From Rhodopseudomonas pentothenatexigens (GTDB lineage Bacteria; Pseudomonadota; Alphaproteobacteria; Rhizobiales; Xanthobacteraceae): a stretch of 64,000 bases of DNA. Location of the stretch: positions 74,506-138,505 of the forward strand of contig NZ_UFQQ01000002.1 in assembly GCF_900218015.1 (NCBI RefSeq). The letters are read 5' to 3'. The translations under genes were made by a program, and so were the position numbers. How positions within the stretch are numbered: the first letter of the stretch is position 1; each line of letters starts with the position of its first letter. The notes under the pieces are model-generated. The model was not told the DNA's origin. It saw only the letters and a program-made list of their open reading frames with translations, and ran no database searches. This document shows positions 27,718-40,800 of this stretch, piece after piece.

Positions 27718-28285
27718 GACCGATCAAACCTGCGCCTGAACGCCATCGCCTGGTTCATCGTCGCCCTTCCGGCCCGCTGACCGCGGCTTCGCGGCGGGCG
27801 CTGTATGGTGGTGTCGAATGAGCGCCGGCAAAGCGGGCGGCTCGCGTGCGGCCGCAGGCGGCGACCTCCGCGATCCTTCTACTCCGCAACATCTTGGGAA
27901 ATTGCAGCGAGACGTCCGAACGGACCGCGGAGCCGCAACCGATCCATTGCAGCCTCGCGAGGCAATCTGCGAGCGGGGCGCGAGAACATCAAATCGCGAT
28001 GCCGTGATGACCGGGATATGACGCAGCGGCCGGCGCATGCCGAACTGAGTCCCTGACGCCGCAGCGGCGATCGTGTACCGTGCGGACCGAACGACCGCGC
28101 CGGTAGTCGGTCCGGCTGACAACCGGCGACCTGCCGAGCGCGATCATCATCGGCTCGCTGCCGTTGTCGATGGCCGTTGGCTGCGACACAGTTGGCGGGC
28201 ATCCTGCGGGGGCGCACTGACGATGCATTCCATCCTGCCGACACGGCGTTCGGGCCGCCTGATGCGCCCCGAGCGCGACGCGCAC
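27718..28285. other. 568-base gene-free stretch between ClC and small exported protein genes
   Basis: Several short frames exist on both strands, all rich in Arg, Pro and Ala and without ribosome sites or domain signatures. I regard the segment as non-coding and as holding the two divergent promoters, none of which I can pin down. Confidence 0.5.
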
Positions 28286-28777
28286 ATGCGTTGGATCCAC
28301 CGGACGGCCGCTTGCGCCGTCGCCGCCCTGATCGGCACCGCGGCCGCCCAGGCGCAATCGCCCCCCTCGGCGACCGCACCGCCTTCCGCGACCGCTCCGT
28401 CAGCCGGAGCTCCCTCCCCCGGCGCTCCCGTGACCCCGGTCGAGCGCAACGCCCGGGCCGCCGCCGGCAAGCCGGTGCGGGTCGGCGTGTACCTCAATGT
28501 CCAGCCGGATTGCAGCTCGGGCCCGCTGCCCTCGATCCGGCTGATCACCCCACCGGCGAATGGCAAGGTGGAGATCAAGCGCGGCAAGATCAGCGCCACC
28601 AACTACAAACAATGCCTGGCGCTGGAAGTGCCGGGCTTCGTGGCTTTCTACCGGTCGAAGCCGGATTTCAGCGGCGTCGACGTTCTGACCCTCGAAGTGA
28701 AGTACCCGCAGGGCCGCAGCGAAGTGCAGCGCATCACCGTCAACGTCGGCATCGGCCCGGGCGGACAGAAGATCTGA
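28286..28777 (+). CDS. Small exported protein of unknown function
   Basis: The start MRWIHRTAACAVAALIGTAA gives a 163-residue protein with a good signal peptide (cleavage after AQA), followed by a Pro/Ser/Ala linker (about 25-55) and a compact beta-rich domain (KPVRVGVYLNVQPDCSSGPL to the end). The domain has two cysteines (PDC and KQC) that could form a disulfide. Alternative starts at 28223 and 28262 would bury the signal. I do not recognise the family; the composition suggests a periplasmic, perhaps peptidoglycan- or ligand-binding, beta protein. It converges on the giant adhesin gene across a strong terminator. Confidence 0.75.
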   Translation: MRWIHRTAACAVAALIGTAAAQAQSPPSATAPPSATAPSAGAPSPGAPVTPVERNARAAAGKPVRVGVYLNVQPDCSSGPLPSIRLITPPANGKVEIKRGKISATNYKQCLALEVPGFVAFYRSKPDFSGVDVLTLEVKYPQGRSEVQRITVNVGIGPGGQKI

Positions 28778-28813
28778 GCCGCCCGAGAGCCACGCTCGCA
28801 ACGCCCCTGACGA

Positions 28814-28845
28814 CAAGACCCGCCGGCGATAACCGGCGGGTCTTG
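28814..28845. terminator. Bidirectional terminator for the exported protein and giant adhesin 1
   Basis: A perfect 13-base stem CAAGACCCGCCGG/CCGGCGGGTCTTG with a 6-base loop lies between the two converging stops. This is the strongest hairpin in the left half of the window. Confidence 0.8.
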
Positions 28846-28860
28846 CGCGTCGCGCCGGGC

Positions 28861-31800
28861 TCAGGCCGACACGGTCAGCGTGTGTGTCGTGTTCTCGAAC
28901 TGCGCGAGAACGGTGTTGCCCGCAGAGTGATAGCCCTGCAGCACCGCGACGTCGGCCCAGTTCTGGCCGCCCGTCGCGCCGTCGACATCGACCTGCACCT
29001 TCACGTCGGCGCCCGAATTCACCAGCCGGACGAAGTTCGCATCGACGTTGTTACCAGGACCGTAGGCGGCATCGAGCAGAGCCGACAGGTCGAGCGAGTC
29101 GTCCTCGGCGCTGTTGTAGTCCAGGATGGTGTCGATGTTGCTGCTGCCGGTTTCGGCGAACTTGAACACGTCGGCGCCGCTGCCACCACGCAGGGTGTCG
29201 TTGCCGGCGCCGCTGATCAGGCTGTCGTTGCCGCCGCCGCCGACGATGTAGTCGTTGCCTTCGCCGCCGGACAGGACATCGTCATGCCCACCCCCGAAGA
29301 TGAGGTCCCTGGCGCTGCCGCCGGTGATGGCGTTGGCGCTGCCCTCCTCGCCCGCGATGAAATTGTCCGATGAGGTGAACGACAGATCGACGGTGCGAGC
29401 ACCGCCGCTCGAATTCGGATCGTTGGTCCGCACGGTATAGATCGTTGTACCTAGGTCATAGCCGTCCACCGAGCCGCCATCGAACGAGATCCGTTCGATC
29501 GCCTTGCCCCCGAAGTGATCCACCACGGTGACCTGCTGGCCGTTGTACTGGATCACCAGACTGCCCGACGACGTCCCGTTGTTGTTGTCGTAAGCCGAGA
29601 GGCCGGACAAGGCCGCACCGTCGGTGTCGATGAAGATCGCGTCGGCAATGCCGCTGCTATCGGTGATCGTGTCGATCCCATCCTGCAGGCCGAAGGCGTA
29701 GACGTCGTTGCCGATACCGGCACTGAGCGTGTCATTGCCCTTACCGCCGACGATCAGGTTGTTGCCTCCGCCGCCGTTGAGCGTATCGGCCAGATCGCCG
29801 CCGAAGATCAGGTCCGCACCGGAGCCGCCGGCAATCTTATTGGCCGCTTCGATTTCGCCAGCGATGAAGTTACTTCCGCTCGACACGCTGACGGTGCGGA
29901 AGCCGTTGGCATCAGCAACCGGATCCGAACCGTCGAAGGTGTAGTCCCCTGCGCCGAGCGTATAGCCGTAAACGGTGCCGTTATCGAAGTTGATGGTGTT
30001 CGCGGCATGGCCGGTGCCGTCGTACTGGGCTTCGACGACAATCGACTGGCCGTTGAACTGGATCATCAGATTGCCGGAACCTGCCGCAGAATTGGTGTCG
30101 TGAGCGTGCAGCCCCGTCAAGTCGGCACCGTTGGTCTTGATGACAATCCTGTCGCCGGCTCCGCCCTCGTCGTAGACGGTGTCGTTTCCGTCGGCCAGAC
30201 CGAACAGATAGGTGTCGTCGCTCGAGCCGCCTTCGAGCCGGTCATCGCCGAGCCCGCCGACCAGCAGGTCACTGCCGGCGTTGCCGTAAAGCGTGTCATG
30301 ACCGCCATTGCCGAACATCACGTCCCGGCTGCTGCCACCCGACATGGTGTCGCTGGCCTCGGTGCCGGCAATGATGTTGTACGACGACGTCGCCGAGTTG
30401 TTCAGGCCTTGCGCAAGCGTGTATGGCCCGGCGATCACGTACCCACCATAGCTTGCATTCGCCTGGAACAGGACATTCTCGAAAGCATTGCCGCCGACAT
30501 ATTGGTCGAGAACGGTGGCATAGCCGTTGCTGGTGCTGCTTGCCCAACCGATCTCCAGATTGTTGTCGCTGCGCAGGAAGGTGAGCGACGTCAGTGTGGC
30601 GAAGGACGCGTTGGCGATCCGGAGATTGTCGGTGCCGCCGGAGTCTTTGTACGAGGCGGATAGCCCGATGTTCTCGGAGGCATTGGCCGTCGAATCGTAA
30701 TTGTCGGAAGTGGAGTCCGGCTTATTGGAGTTGTCGAACTGGATCGTAATCGTGTCCGCCGAGGCGTCGCTGGCGCCGTTGCTGTCCATCACCTTGAAGC
30801 CGAAGCTGACGTTTCCGACATTGGTGAAGACGTTGTCCTTCGGCGCGAAGTTCAGCATGCCGGCGGCGATGTCGGCCGACGAGACGAATTGGCCGACCGT
30901 AACCGCGGCATTGCCGTACAGCAACTGGCCGAGCCCGGCGTTGGCCGACAGTGACGTGATCGTCACGCCGCTCATCGCGTCGCCGTCGTCGTCGCTGTAG
31001 CCGAAGTCGGCCAGCGTGAGCACGCGGGTGACGTCCTCCATCACCGTCAGGGCGGCGCTGGTGCCGGTCGGCACGTCGTTGACACCCTGAACGTTCACCG
31101 TGACGGTTGCGGTCGAGGTGCCGCCGTTGCCGTCGTCGATGGTATAGGTGAAAGTATCGGTCGTGGTTTCGCCCGCAGCGAGATGCTGCAACGTCGCCGA
31201 ACCGGACGCATTGTAGGTGATGAGCCCTGTCTGCGCGTCATAGCTGACCACTGCGCCCTTGGCGCTGGTGGATGACACCGACATGATCGCCGACGGTGCG
31301 TTGCTGTCGTTGCTCAGCAGCCAGCTCTGCGAGAACGAGAACGGCGCGTCCTCGGTAATCGCGGCGTAGGTGGTGCCTCCGCCGCCCGCTTCCGCGGTAT
31401 AGCCGATCGTATTGGAACTGCCGCTCAACGAGACGTCGTTCCAGAAGTGATTGAGATCAGTCGCTAGGTAGTCCTCTTCAAACCCGCCCGGCGAAGTCCC
31501 GCTCGGCCCGGTGCCGCTCCAGTCCGTATAGGCGCCGTTGACGGCAAGCCCGCCAGCGTACAGCACCTGCCCAGCTTCCGGACCGGTCGCCCAGACCCAG
31601 GTGCCGTCCGTGGCCGCATCGGACGCGCCGAGATAGCTGCGGTTGCCGGAACCGACCAGGGAGTCGATCAGGCCGTCCTCGCCCGCGCTGGTGACGGTCG
31701 CGAGATAAGACTGCCCCGCGATCATCGAAGCAGCGGACGAAACCGCCGCATCCCACGACGTCGAGGTGCCGACGAATTTGTAGATGTGGCCGTTATCCGA

Positions 31801-34800
31801 CAGCCAGGTCCAGCCTGTCGGCACCAGGGAAATGATGTCGCCCTGCGCGACCGCGGCCGTCGATGCGGGAGCAGGCGTCACGTGGATCGTGGTGGTGGCG
31901 ACGTCGGACGATGCGGTGCCGTCGCTCACGGTGACGGTGACGGTGCGGTCGACGCTGCTCTGCCCGGTGCTGGAGAACGTCACCGACTCGATTGCGCTCT
32001 CATAGGCGGCGAGCGACGCCGATCCGCCGAGCGTGACGGAGACCTTTCCGGGCACCGAGGTGTCGATGACGTGGGTGGTGATGCCGAGGCTGTCGAGCAG
32101 CGACGTATCGAGATTGAGGGCATCTCCGGTCTGGGCGTTCGTCAGCGTGATGGTTGCCGACGCCATGCTGGTGTTGTCGACGTCGGTCAGGTGCGAGTCG
32201 GTATCGGCGATAGACTTCGCGGCGGCGCCGCCGACATAGCTCGTCTGATAATTGGCCCCCGTCATGCCGGCGCTGTTGTCGGTATCGAGGTCGAACACCG
32301 GCTTGTCGTTGACAGCCGCCACCGTGATCGTCCCTATCACCGAGGTGGTGCCGCCGTCTCCGTCCGTCATCGTGTAGGTCACCGCCCGAGTCAACGTACT
32401 CGGATCCTCGGAGGCGCTGACGAAGGCGACGCTTTCGATCAATGCCGCGATGGCCTCGGGCGTTGCAGTGGACAGGAACGTAACGACCAGCGGCGCGCCA
32501 TTGTCGCCGCCGGACACCGTGCCGACAACGACGAGCGTCTCAGCACCGATCGGATTGTAGCTGACGGTCGATCCGTTGATGTGGATCATGCCGTCGCCGG
32601 TGCCCTGCTCCTTGAGCATCAACGAGTCATAGCTTGCACCGTTGGCCGTCAGTGCAACGGTGAGCGAGCCCCCGGCGAAGTTCGCCGAGTCGCTATCGAC
32701 CACCGTCACCGACGGGGCGATGACCGTGGGGCCCATGTTCTCCTCATAGGCCAGCGTGCCGATCCCGGTGATCACCGGCGCGTCATTGCCCGGATACACC
32801 GTGAGGCTAACGGTGTCGGCCACGCTCGAGAACGCCGTGGAGCCGCCATTGACACTGACGTCGGCATAGCTTCCGGGCGTTCCCGCGGTCTGATCCCAGG
32901 CGCGGATCGTCAGGCCGTCGCTGACGGTGCCGTCGTAGCCGGCCGCCGGCTGGAAGTAGACGTACCAGTTGCCGTACAGCAGCAGCGCGTGGCTGTCCGA
33001 CAGGCCGGCCGGATTGAGCGCAAACCAAGTGTTACCGTCCATCGACCACGACCAGGTGCCGTGCGCTGTGCTGGCGCCGGTGATGGCGATGCCCGCGACC
33101 GTGCCGTCGACATCGTTGACGTTGCCGATGCCGGAGGCACTGGCCAGCGACGAGACCTGGACCTTGCCGGCGAAGCTCGCGGGACCGGCGTCCTCGACCA
33201 GGGTGATCGTCGGGGTCTTGGTCGCATCGAGTACCGGGGCGTCGTTGACGCCGGTGACGCGCAGCGTGAGGAACGCCGACGACGCGTCGGCACCATCGCC
33301 ATGCAGCGTGTAGCCGATCGGGATCGTCAAGAAAGAGCCGCCCGAGAGCTTGTTCCAGTCGGTCCCCAGCAGCGTCACCTGGATCTTGTTGTCACTCGTG
33401 ACGGTGACCTGAAGATCGCTGGCGTCGATGCCGTAGGTGTTGTTGGGCACCTGAATGCCGGAGATCGTCACGGTGTTCGGCGCGCCGTCATCGACATCGC
33501 GGGTGTCGTTGGCCAGCACGTCGAAGATCGCCGATCCGGCGTCCTCCGTCATCCGGAACGCCGGATCCGTCGCGCCGTTGTCGGCGACCGCCTGCGGCAG
33601 GTCGTTGACCGGGGTGATGTCCATCGTGGCCGAGCCGGGGACGGACGTCGTGCCGTCGCTGACGGTGTAGCTGAACGACACCGCGGTGTCGTCGTTGGCG
33701 GACGGCGTGTAGGTCCAGGTGCCGTCGTTGTTGTTCACCAGCGTGCCGCCGCCGGTCGCGATCTGCAGATTGGTCGCCGTCAGCGTCGAGCTATCGATGT
33801 CGCTGGCGTTGGCGAGGAGTTGCGCCTGGGTGATCAGGTGCGCGCCGCTGTCTTCGGCAATCGCCGCAAGCGCCACCGGCGTCGTCACCGGCGCGTCGTC
33901 GATCGGGTTCACGTCGATCGTGATGGTCTTGGTCGCGATCAGACTGCCGCCGCTGCCGGTGTTGCCGTTGTCGGTGATCGAGATATGGATCTGCGCCGGC
34001 GCCTCGCTGTTCGGCGTCGGCTTGAACACGAGGTTGGCCAGTGCCGCATTGAGCTGCGAGATCGTCGTAACACCGAATACGATCGAGTTCGCAGTGCCGC
34101 CGCTGGGAAACGTCAGCGTCCCGTTCGTAATCGAGATGCTGCCGGTGAGCGCCACGTTGCCGTCAACGTCGGAGAACGTGATGGCGTCGGACCCGCCGAA
34201 GGTGAACGAGCCGTCCTCGTCGACGGTGATGTCGGCCGGGGCGTGGATCTGCGGCGCGTCGTTGACCGCTGCTACCTCGATCGTGAGCGTCGCGGTGTCG
34301 GTCGCTCCCGACGCGTCCGTGACAGTGTATTCGACGGTGTCGATGCCGTTGAAGTCCGCCTTCGGTGTGTAGCTGTAGGTTCCGTCGGCGTTGAAGTGGA
34401 TGATGCCACCGCCCGACGTGGCATAGTCCCCGGCCACCACGCTGATCGTATCGCCCGTATCCGGATCGCTGTCGTTGGCGAGCACGCCTTGGGCCGGATC
34501 CGACACCACGAGAGGCATATCCTCGGTCGCCGAGACGGAATCGTCGACCGCGATCGGCGCATCCGCGATCGGGTTGACGTCGATCGTGATGGTCTTCGTC
34601 GCGATCAGACTGCCGCCGCTGCCGGTATTGCCGTTGTCGGTGATCGAGATATGGATCTGCGCCGGCGCCTCGCTGTTCGGGATCGGCTTAAACACGAGGT
34701 TGGCCAATGCAGAATTGAGCTGCGAGATCGTCGTAACACCGAATGTGATCGAGTTCGCCGTGCCGCCGCTGGGGAACGTCAGCGTCCCGTTCGTAATCGA

Positions 34801-37800
34801 AATGCTGCCGGTGAGCGCCACGTCGCCATCGACGTCAGAGAACGTGATGGCGTTCGACCCGGCAAAGGTGAACGAGCCGTCCTCGTCGACCGTGATGCCG
34901 GCCGGCGCGTGGATCTGCGGCGCGTCGTTGACCGCATCGACGCCGAGGCTCGAGCTGACTTCCGCCGTCGAAAACGCCGAGGTGCCGCCATTGACCGAGG
35001 TGTCGGCCTTGCTGCCTTCGGCCCCGCTGGTCTGGTCCCAGGCTCGATAGGTGATGGCGTTGGCGACCGAGCCGTTCCAGTCGGCGTTGGGCTGGAAGTA
35101 CAACCGCGCGTTTTCGCCGAGCAGCAGCGCCTGAGTTCCGGACACATTGCCGACATTGGACCAGGTCGCGCCGTTGTCGAGCGAGTACCACCAGGTGCCG
35201 TTCGCCGCGTTGGCCCCGGTCAGCGCGATGCCGGTCACCGCGCCGGCGTCGGGATCGGCGACGTTGTTGTGGCCGCCATTGCCGGGCAGATCGACCAGAT
35301 CGGACACCTTGGTGCCGACCGCTCCCACCGGCGCACCGGCGTCTTCGACCTGCGCGCCGAGCGCGACGCCCGGCCCGGTCAGCACCGGCGCATCGTTCGG
35401 ATCGACGATGATCTGATCGACCTGCACAGTCGCGGTGCTTTCGGCGCCGTGGCTGTCACGAACCGTGTAGGTGAACGAAGTGACGCCGGGCTGCACCACG
35501 ACATCACCGCCGACCAGCGTCACGCCCTGGCCACCGACCGACACGATGGTGAACGTATCGCCGTTGTCGACGTCGTAGTCGTTGGCCAGCAGCGTGGCCG
35601 CGGACACCGTCAGCGGCGACGCGGTGTACCACTTCATGTTGTCGATGGAGACCTGCAGCTCGTAGTTCCCCGTCGTGCCTCCGCTGTAACGCGCGATTTC
35701 GATATAGTAGGTGCCGTCCGCCGTCGCCGTGTAGGTCAGGTACGAATCGCGTCCGCCGTTGCTGTCGTTGGAACCGCCCCCGCCCAGCGACTTCGACGAA
35801 TCGTCGTTGTATGCCAGCACGTCGCCGTTGGCGGCCCGCACACGAAGGATCGTATCGAGGTTGCCCGACGTGTTGTCGACGTCGAGGACCAACTTCTCGC
35901 CCGCCTTCAGCGTGATGGCGAAATAGTCCGAACTACCATCCGTGATCGATCCCTTGACGGTGATCGACGGATCGGTCGCCTCGGTCAGATTGGCGTTCGC
36001 AGCGACCTTCAGCAGCGACCTGTCGATGACGTTGGCGTTGGGCCGGCTGTTGTTGTTTTCGGCCTCGTCGAGCACCGGGGTCGACGACGCCGCGCCGGGC
36101 GGGACGCCGATGTATGTCATGCTCACAGTGTCGCCGGTGGCGACCGGCGCGTCGTTGGTGCCGTGAAGCTGAATGTCGACGTTCCGGGTCGTGACCCCGC
36201 CGTGGCCGTCGTCGATGCTGACGGTATAGGTCTGGGTCACGGTCTGTCCCGCGGCCAGATGCTGAATCTCGGAATCGTTCACCGTGTAGGTCCAGGTGAT
36301 CGTTCCCTGCCTGTCGGCGGTGGCGCTGTCGGTGATGACCGGCGTGAAGGTGCCGTAATAGCCGCCCGCCGCCGGCGTGTAGCTGACCTGATGGACGTCG
36401 CCGATGTCGACGTCGCTGAAGGACAGCGTGCCGCTGGCGGTCTCGATCCCGGTCTGGACCACGGCTGTGACCGACACGTCGTCGAGCACCCACCAGCCCC
36501 TGCTGTCCTGCATCTCGATCGTCAGCGTCGTGCTCGGCCCGGTCGCGACGACGGTGATGCTGTACAGCGTGAAGGCGGTGTAGGAGCCGGACGCAGGGAT
36601 GTTGCCCTGCGAGAACGCCGTCTGCCCGTCCCAAAGGACCTTCAGACTCTCGACTTCGCCCAACGAGTCGAACGGATTCGAGGCGTAGAACGAGATGGTG
36701 TAGGTGACGCCGGCCACCGTCTGGATCGTCTGGGTGAGCGTTCCGGTCGTTTGGTAGACGCCGACCGACGAGCTGCCGCTGTGCGGTTCGCTGATCAGAT
36801 CGATATTGCTGGTCGTCCAGCCGCTCAGCCGCGCGGCTGACGTCGGCCCCTCGAAGCTGCCGTTGGTCACCCGCTGGCTCAGCGGGATGGTGTAGGTGAA
36901 ATCTTCAGTCACCTGGCCGGACGAAACCGAGGTGAATTCCGGCGGCGTGTTGACGAGATCGGGCAGCGTCCAGTCGCCGTCGGCGAACCTGAAGGTCTCG
37001 TAGTTGGTCAGGAGGTGAGTGACGCCGTTATAGGTCACCTGGACGCCGGTCAGGGTCACGCCGTCCGGCGCAAACACCTTGGCGTAGGTCGCGTCGGCCT
37101 TGTTGAATCCGAACTTGACGGTGTCGCTGTCGGAGCCGCCGTCCGACACGATCCGGATGTCGTGGGCGTAGTTGGTCAGGTCGAGCGTGTCGGCGCCGCC
37201 GTCGCCGTCGATGGTCAGGGTCGATGTGGCGATCCCGGTACCGAGCAGCGGACCGGTGATGTTGAACGTGTCGCTGCCGGCGCCGCCCTCGACGACCCAT
37301 TCCTCGACCGCGGCGGTCGCGACCTCGTAGTTCGAGCCGTCCGCCGCCGTCGACGTCGTGTCGATGTTGGCCGCCAGATGGCTGATGCCGCCGAGATTGA
37401 TGGCGTTGATGTTGAAGGTCTCGTCGGCAGACGTACCGTTGATGATCTGCGTATCGGTGTCGGCGCCGCCGTCCACCGTGTCTCGGCCGCCGATGCCGAC
37501 ATCGTAGATAGTGGTGTCGTCCCCGGCCCCGCCCTGCAGGGTGTTCAGACCGCCACCGCCGATCAGGATGTCGGCGCCACCGTTGCCGAACAGCTTGTTG
37601 TTGCCCACTCCGCCGATCAGGATGTCGCCGGCGTTGCCGCCATTGGCCATCGTGATCGCCCCGAGCCGATCCAGTCCGACCACCTTGTCGGCAACCGTGG
37701 CGCGGTCGGTGACGCTGTGGGCCAACACGGTCTGACCATTGACCGTCTGTGCTGTGTCGCTGAGGTTGACGAACACGGCCGAGTCGGGAGCCGTGTAGGC

Positions 37801-40800
37801 GGTCGAGACCGAGCCGGCCGCATCGACGACGACGCTGAAGCCGTTGGTGAAGTCGTCATCGCCGTCAGCGTCGATGATGCGGAAGCCGAATGCCAGCGTG
37901 AGCTGTTGCGTCGTACCGGTCGCGCCAGGGTGATCGAGCGGCTGCAGCAGGGTGAAATTGTACGAGCCGGTGCCGGCATCGGACAGGGTCACCGTGAACA
38001 CCTGGGCGTCCGCCGCTGCGGCAATATTGCTGCCGAGCAGAGCGCCGTTCTGGCCGACGAAGCTGGTGCCGTTGAAGCGGTAGGCGCTCAGCGTGGTTCC
38101 GTCGGGCGACAGCACGTAGATCAGCCCGACGCCGAGCGAGGTCAGCGTCACCGCGGCGCCGTCCTGGGTGAGGACGGACGTCGGCGACGCCTGCACGAAC
38201 GTGACCGAGGCGCCGGCGCTGTCGCCGTCGGCACCGAAATCGATCTCGAGATCGACATCGCCGGTCGAGACGCTACCGGCCGCCTCCTCGATCGTCACCG
38301 GATCGATGTCGTTGGACTGCGGCGACCAGTCCTCGAGCGTGACCGTGAAGGTCTGCGTCACGGTGTCGCCGTCCCCGTCGTGACCGGTGACGCCGAAGGT
38401 GAGCGGCAGCGTGTCGTCATAGGTGCCGAAATGATCGAGCGCCTGGTACAGCACAAACTGATAGGATGGATTGCCGGCGGCGATCAGATTGACGGTGAAC
38501 ACCGGGTTGTCGGGCGTGTCGCCGTCCTTGTAAGCGATCAGTTTCTGATCCAGCGGATTGCTGCTGCCGTCGGCGGGTACGATCGCGTATTTCAGCGCGA
38601 CGCCGCCGGAGGTCAGCGCCAGCACGTTGCCGAAATCGTCGGTGATCGTCGTGCTGGTGAAGGTCAGATGGACGTTGCGATCGTCTGAATTCCAGTCGAT
38701 CTCGAGGTTGCCGAACGTGGTCGGATGCGGACCGTCGAGATAGCGCTCTTCTACCGAGCCGACCTCGGCACCGGCGGTGACCTGCGGCACGTCGTCGATC
38801 ACGTCCACGGTGAACGAACCCGGCGTGACGTCGCCGTCGCTGTCGGTCGCGGTGAAGCCGAAGTTCAGCGGCAGCGTGTTGGCGCCATCGCCAGTCGGGT
38901 GGTCGAGATTGTCGTACAGCGTGAAATTGTACGAGCCGTTGCCGGCGTCCGACAGCGACACCGAGAACACCCGCGCCGCATTCGACGGCGACGTGCCGAG
39001 GTCGCCGCCATTGCCGGCCAGATAGTGGCCGTTCTCGTAGCGATACGCGGTCAGGGTCTGACCATCGGCCGACAGCCGGTAGACCAGATCGTATCCGTTG
39101 GACGTGATGCCGGCAGGCACCGCATCCGCCAGCGACGCGGCGAACGCCACCGAGCGGTCGTGCACGCCTGCGCCCGCCGTCGGGTTGGCGTCGTCCGCGC
39201 CCCAGGAGATGTTCAGCGAAACGTTGGACAGACTTTGGGCCTGGAACGCGTTGGAGAAGCCCGAAGCGGTCAGTTCCGTGACCGACTGGCTGTCGATCGC
39301 CGTGATCGTCGGTGCGCCGTCATGGATCGTTGTCCGGATGATGCCGGTGACGACGTCGCCGTCGCCGTCGCTGAAGGCCACGGTGGCGTCGACACAAAGG
39401 TCGGCGATCGGCGCTCCGTCCTGCGCGGCTTTGTGGTCGATCGGCCCGTACAGGGTCGTGGTGGCGCTGGCGTCGGTGTCGGTGAGCTTGATCTCGAGGA
39501 TCGTGACGTCGCCATTGCCGCCATTGTCGGCCGAGGCGACGTAGCCCCTAATGGTATTCGCATCGACCTTGACGAAGGTGATCGCCCGCCCCTCGGACGT
39601 CAGCAGCGGCTCGCGATGCGCGCCCGCCGAGACGTCGAAGCTGACATTGCCGGCGAGCCCCGCGCCGATATCGAGCTTGATCGCGCCGGTGAACGCCGTC
39701 GCGCCGTAGCCGTCGGCGCCGAACTGCACCGCGAAGCTGTGACCGTCGGCATCGGGACCGCCGCTGAGCTGCGCCTCGTAGACGTCGTTGTAGCGATAGG
39801 TCTGCGTCAGAGTCGGGGTGTCGTCGTTGACCTTCACGGTCAGCGACCCGGAGGCGGTGTCGTTGTCGCGGTCGGTGACCGTGTAGTTGAAGGTCAGCGA
39901 CAAGGTTTCTTCGGTCGCCCCCGGGGTCGGATGCACCAGCGGCTTGAGCGCCGTGAAGGTGTAGGATCCGTCGGCATTGATCGTCAGTCTGGCCGCATCG
40001 CCGTGAGCGCCGGACGCGATCCAGGTGGTCGCGCCGCCTACAACGGTCGGACTGCCCCAGGTGACGGATTCCGTCTGCGCGACGCCGTTCGCGTCGGTGT
40101 AGATCGCGCTGAACGACGTGGTGGCACCCAGCACCACGCTCTTGAAGCCGTCCGCCCCGATGGCAAACAGCGCGCCTGCGGAGCCGCTCACCGTCGTCGC
40201 GTCGGCCACGTCGCCGGTGCCGTTTGCGTTGCCGCCAAAGGCATCGTCGTCCAGCACCGTGTCGGCCGTGACCGCGCCGGTCGAGGTCGGCGCGTCGTCG
40301 TGGATCGTTGTCCGAATGATGCCGGTGACGACGTCGCCGTCGCCGTCGCTGAAGGCCACCGTGGCGTCGACCCGGATGCTGGCGATCTGAGACCCATCGG
40401 CCACGGCGATGTGGTCGATCGGCCCGTACAGGGTCGTGGTGGCGCTGGTATCGGTGTCAGTCAGCTTGATCTCGAGGATCGTGACGTCGCCGTTGCCGCC
40501 ATTGTCCGCCGAGGCGACGTAGCCGCGGATGGTGTTGGCGTCGACTTTGACGAAAGTGATCGCCCGCCCGTCGGACGTCAGCAGCGGCTCGCGATGCGCG
40601 CCCGCCGAGACGTCGAAGCTGATATTGCCGGGCAGACCCGGGCCGATGTCGAGCTTGATGGCGCCAGTGAACTCGGTCGCGCCATAGCCGTCGGCACCGA
40701 ACTGAACGGCGAAGTTGTGGCCGTCGACATCGCGGCCGCCGGAGAGCTGCGGCTCGTAGACGTCGTTGTAGCGATAGGTCTGGGTCAGCGTCGGGGTGTC

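Noticed and set aside
27724..28122. A 132-codon minus-strand frame beside the ClC gene
   Set aside because: It is Arg/Pro/Ala-rich with no ribosome site or domain signature, and it sits in a divergent promoter region.
31786..36840. A 1684-codon plus-strand frame
   Set aside because: Same antisense artefact as above, opposite intact domains of adhesin 1 (jelly roll, VCBS, PPC-like).
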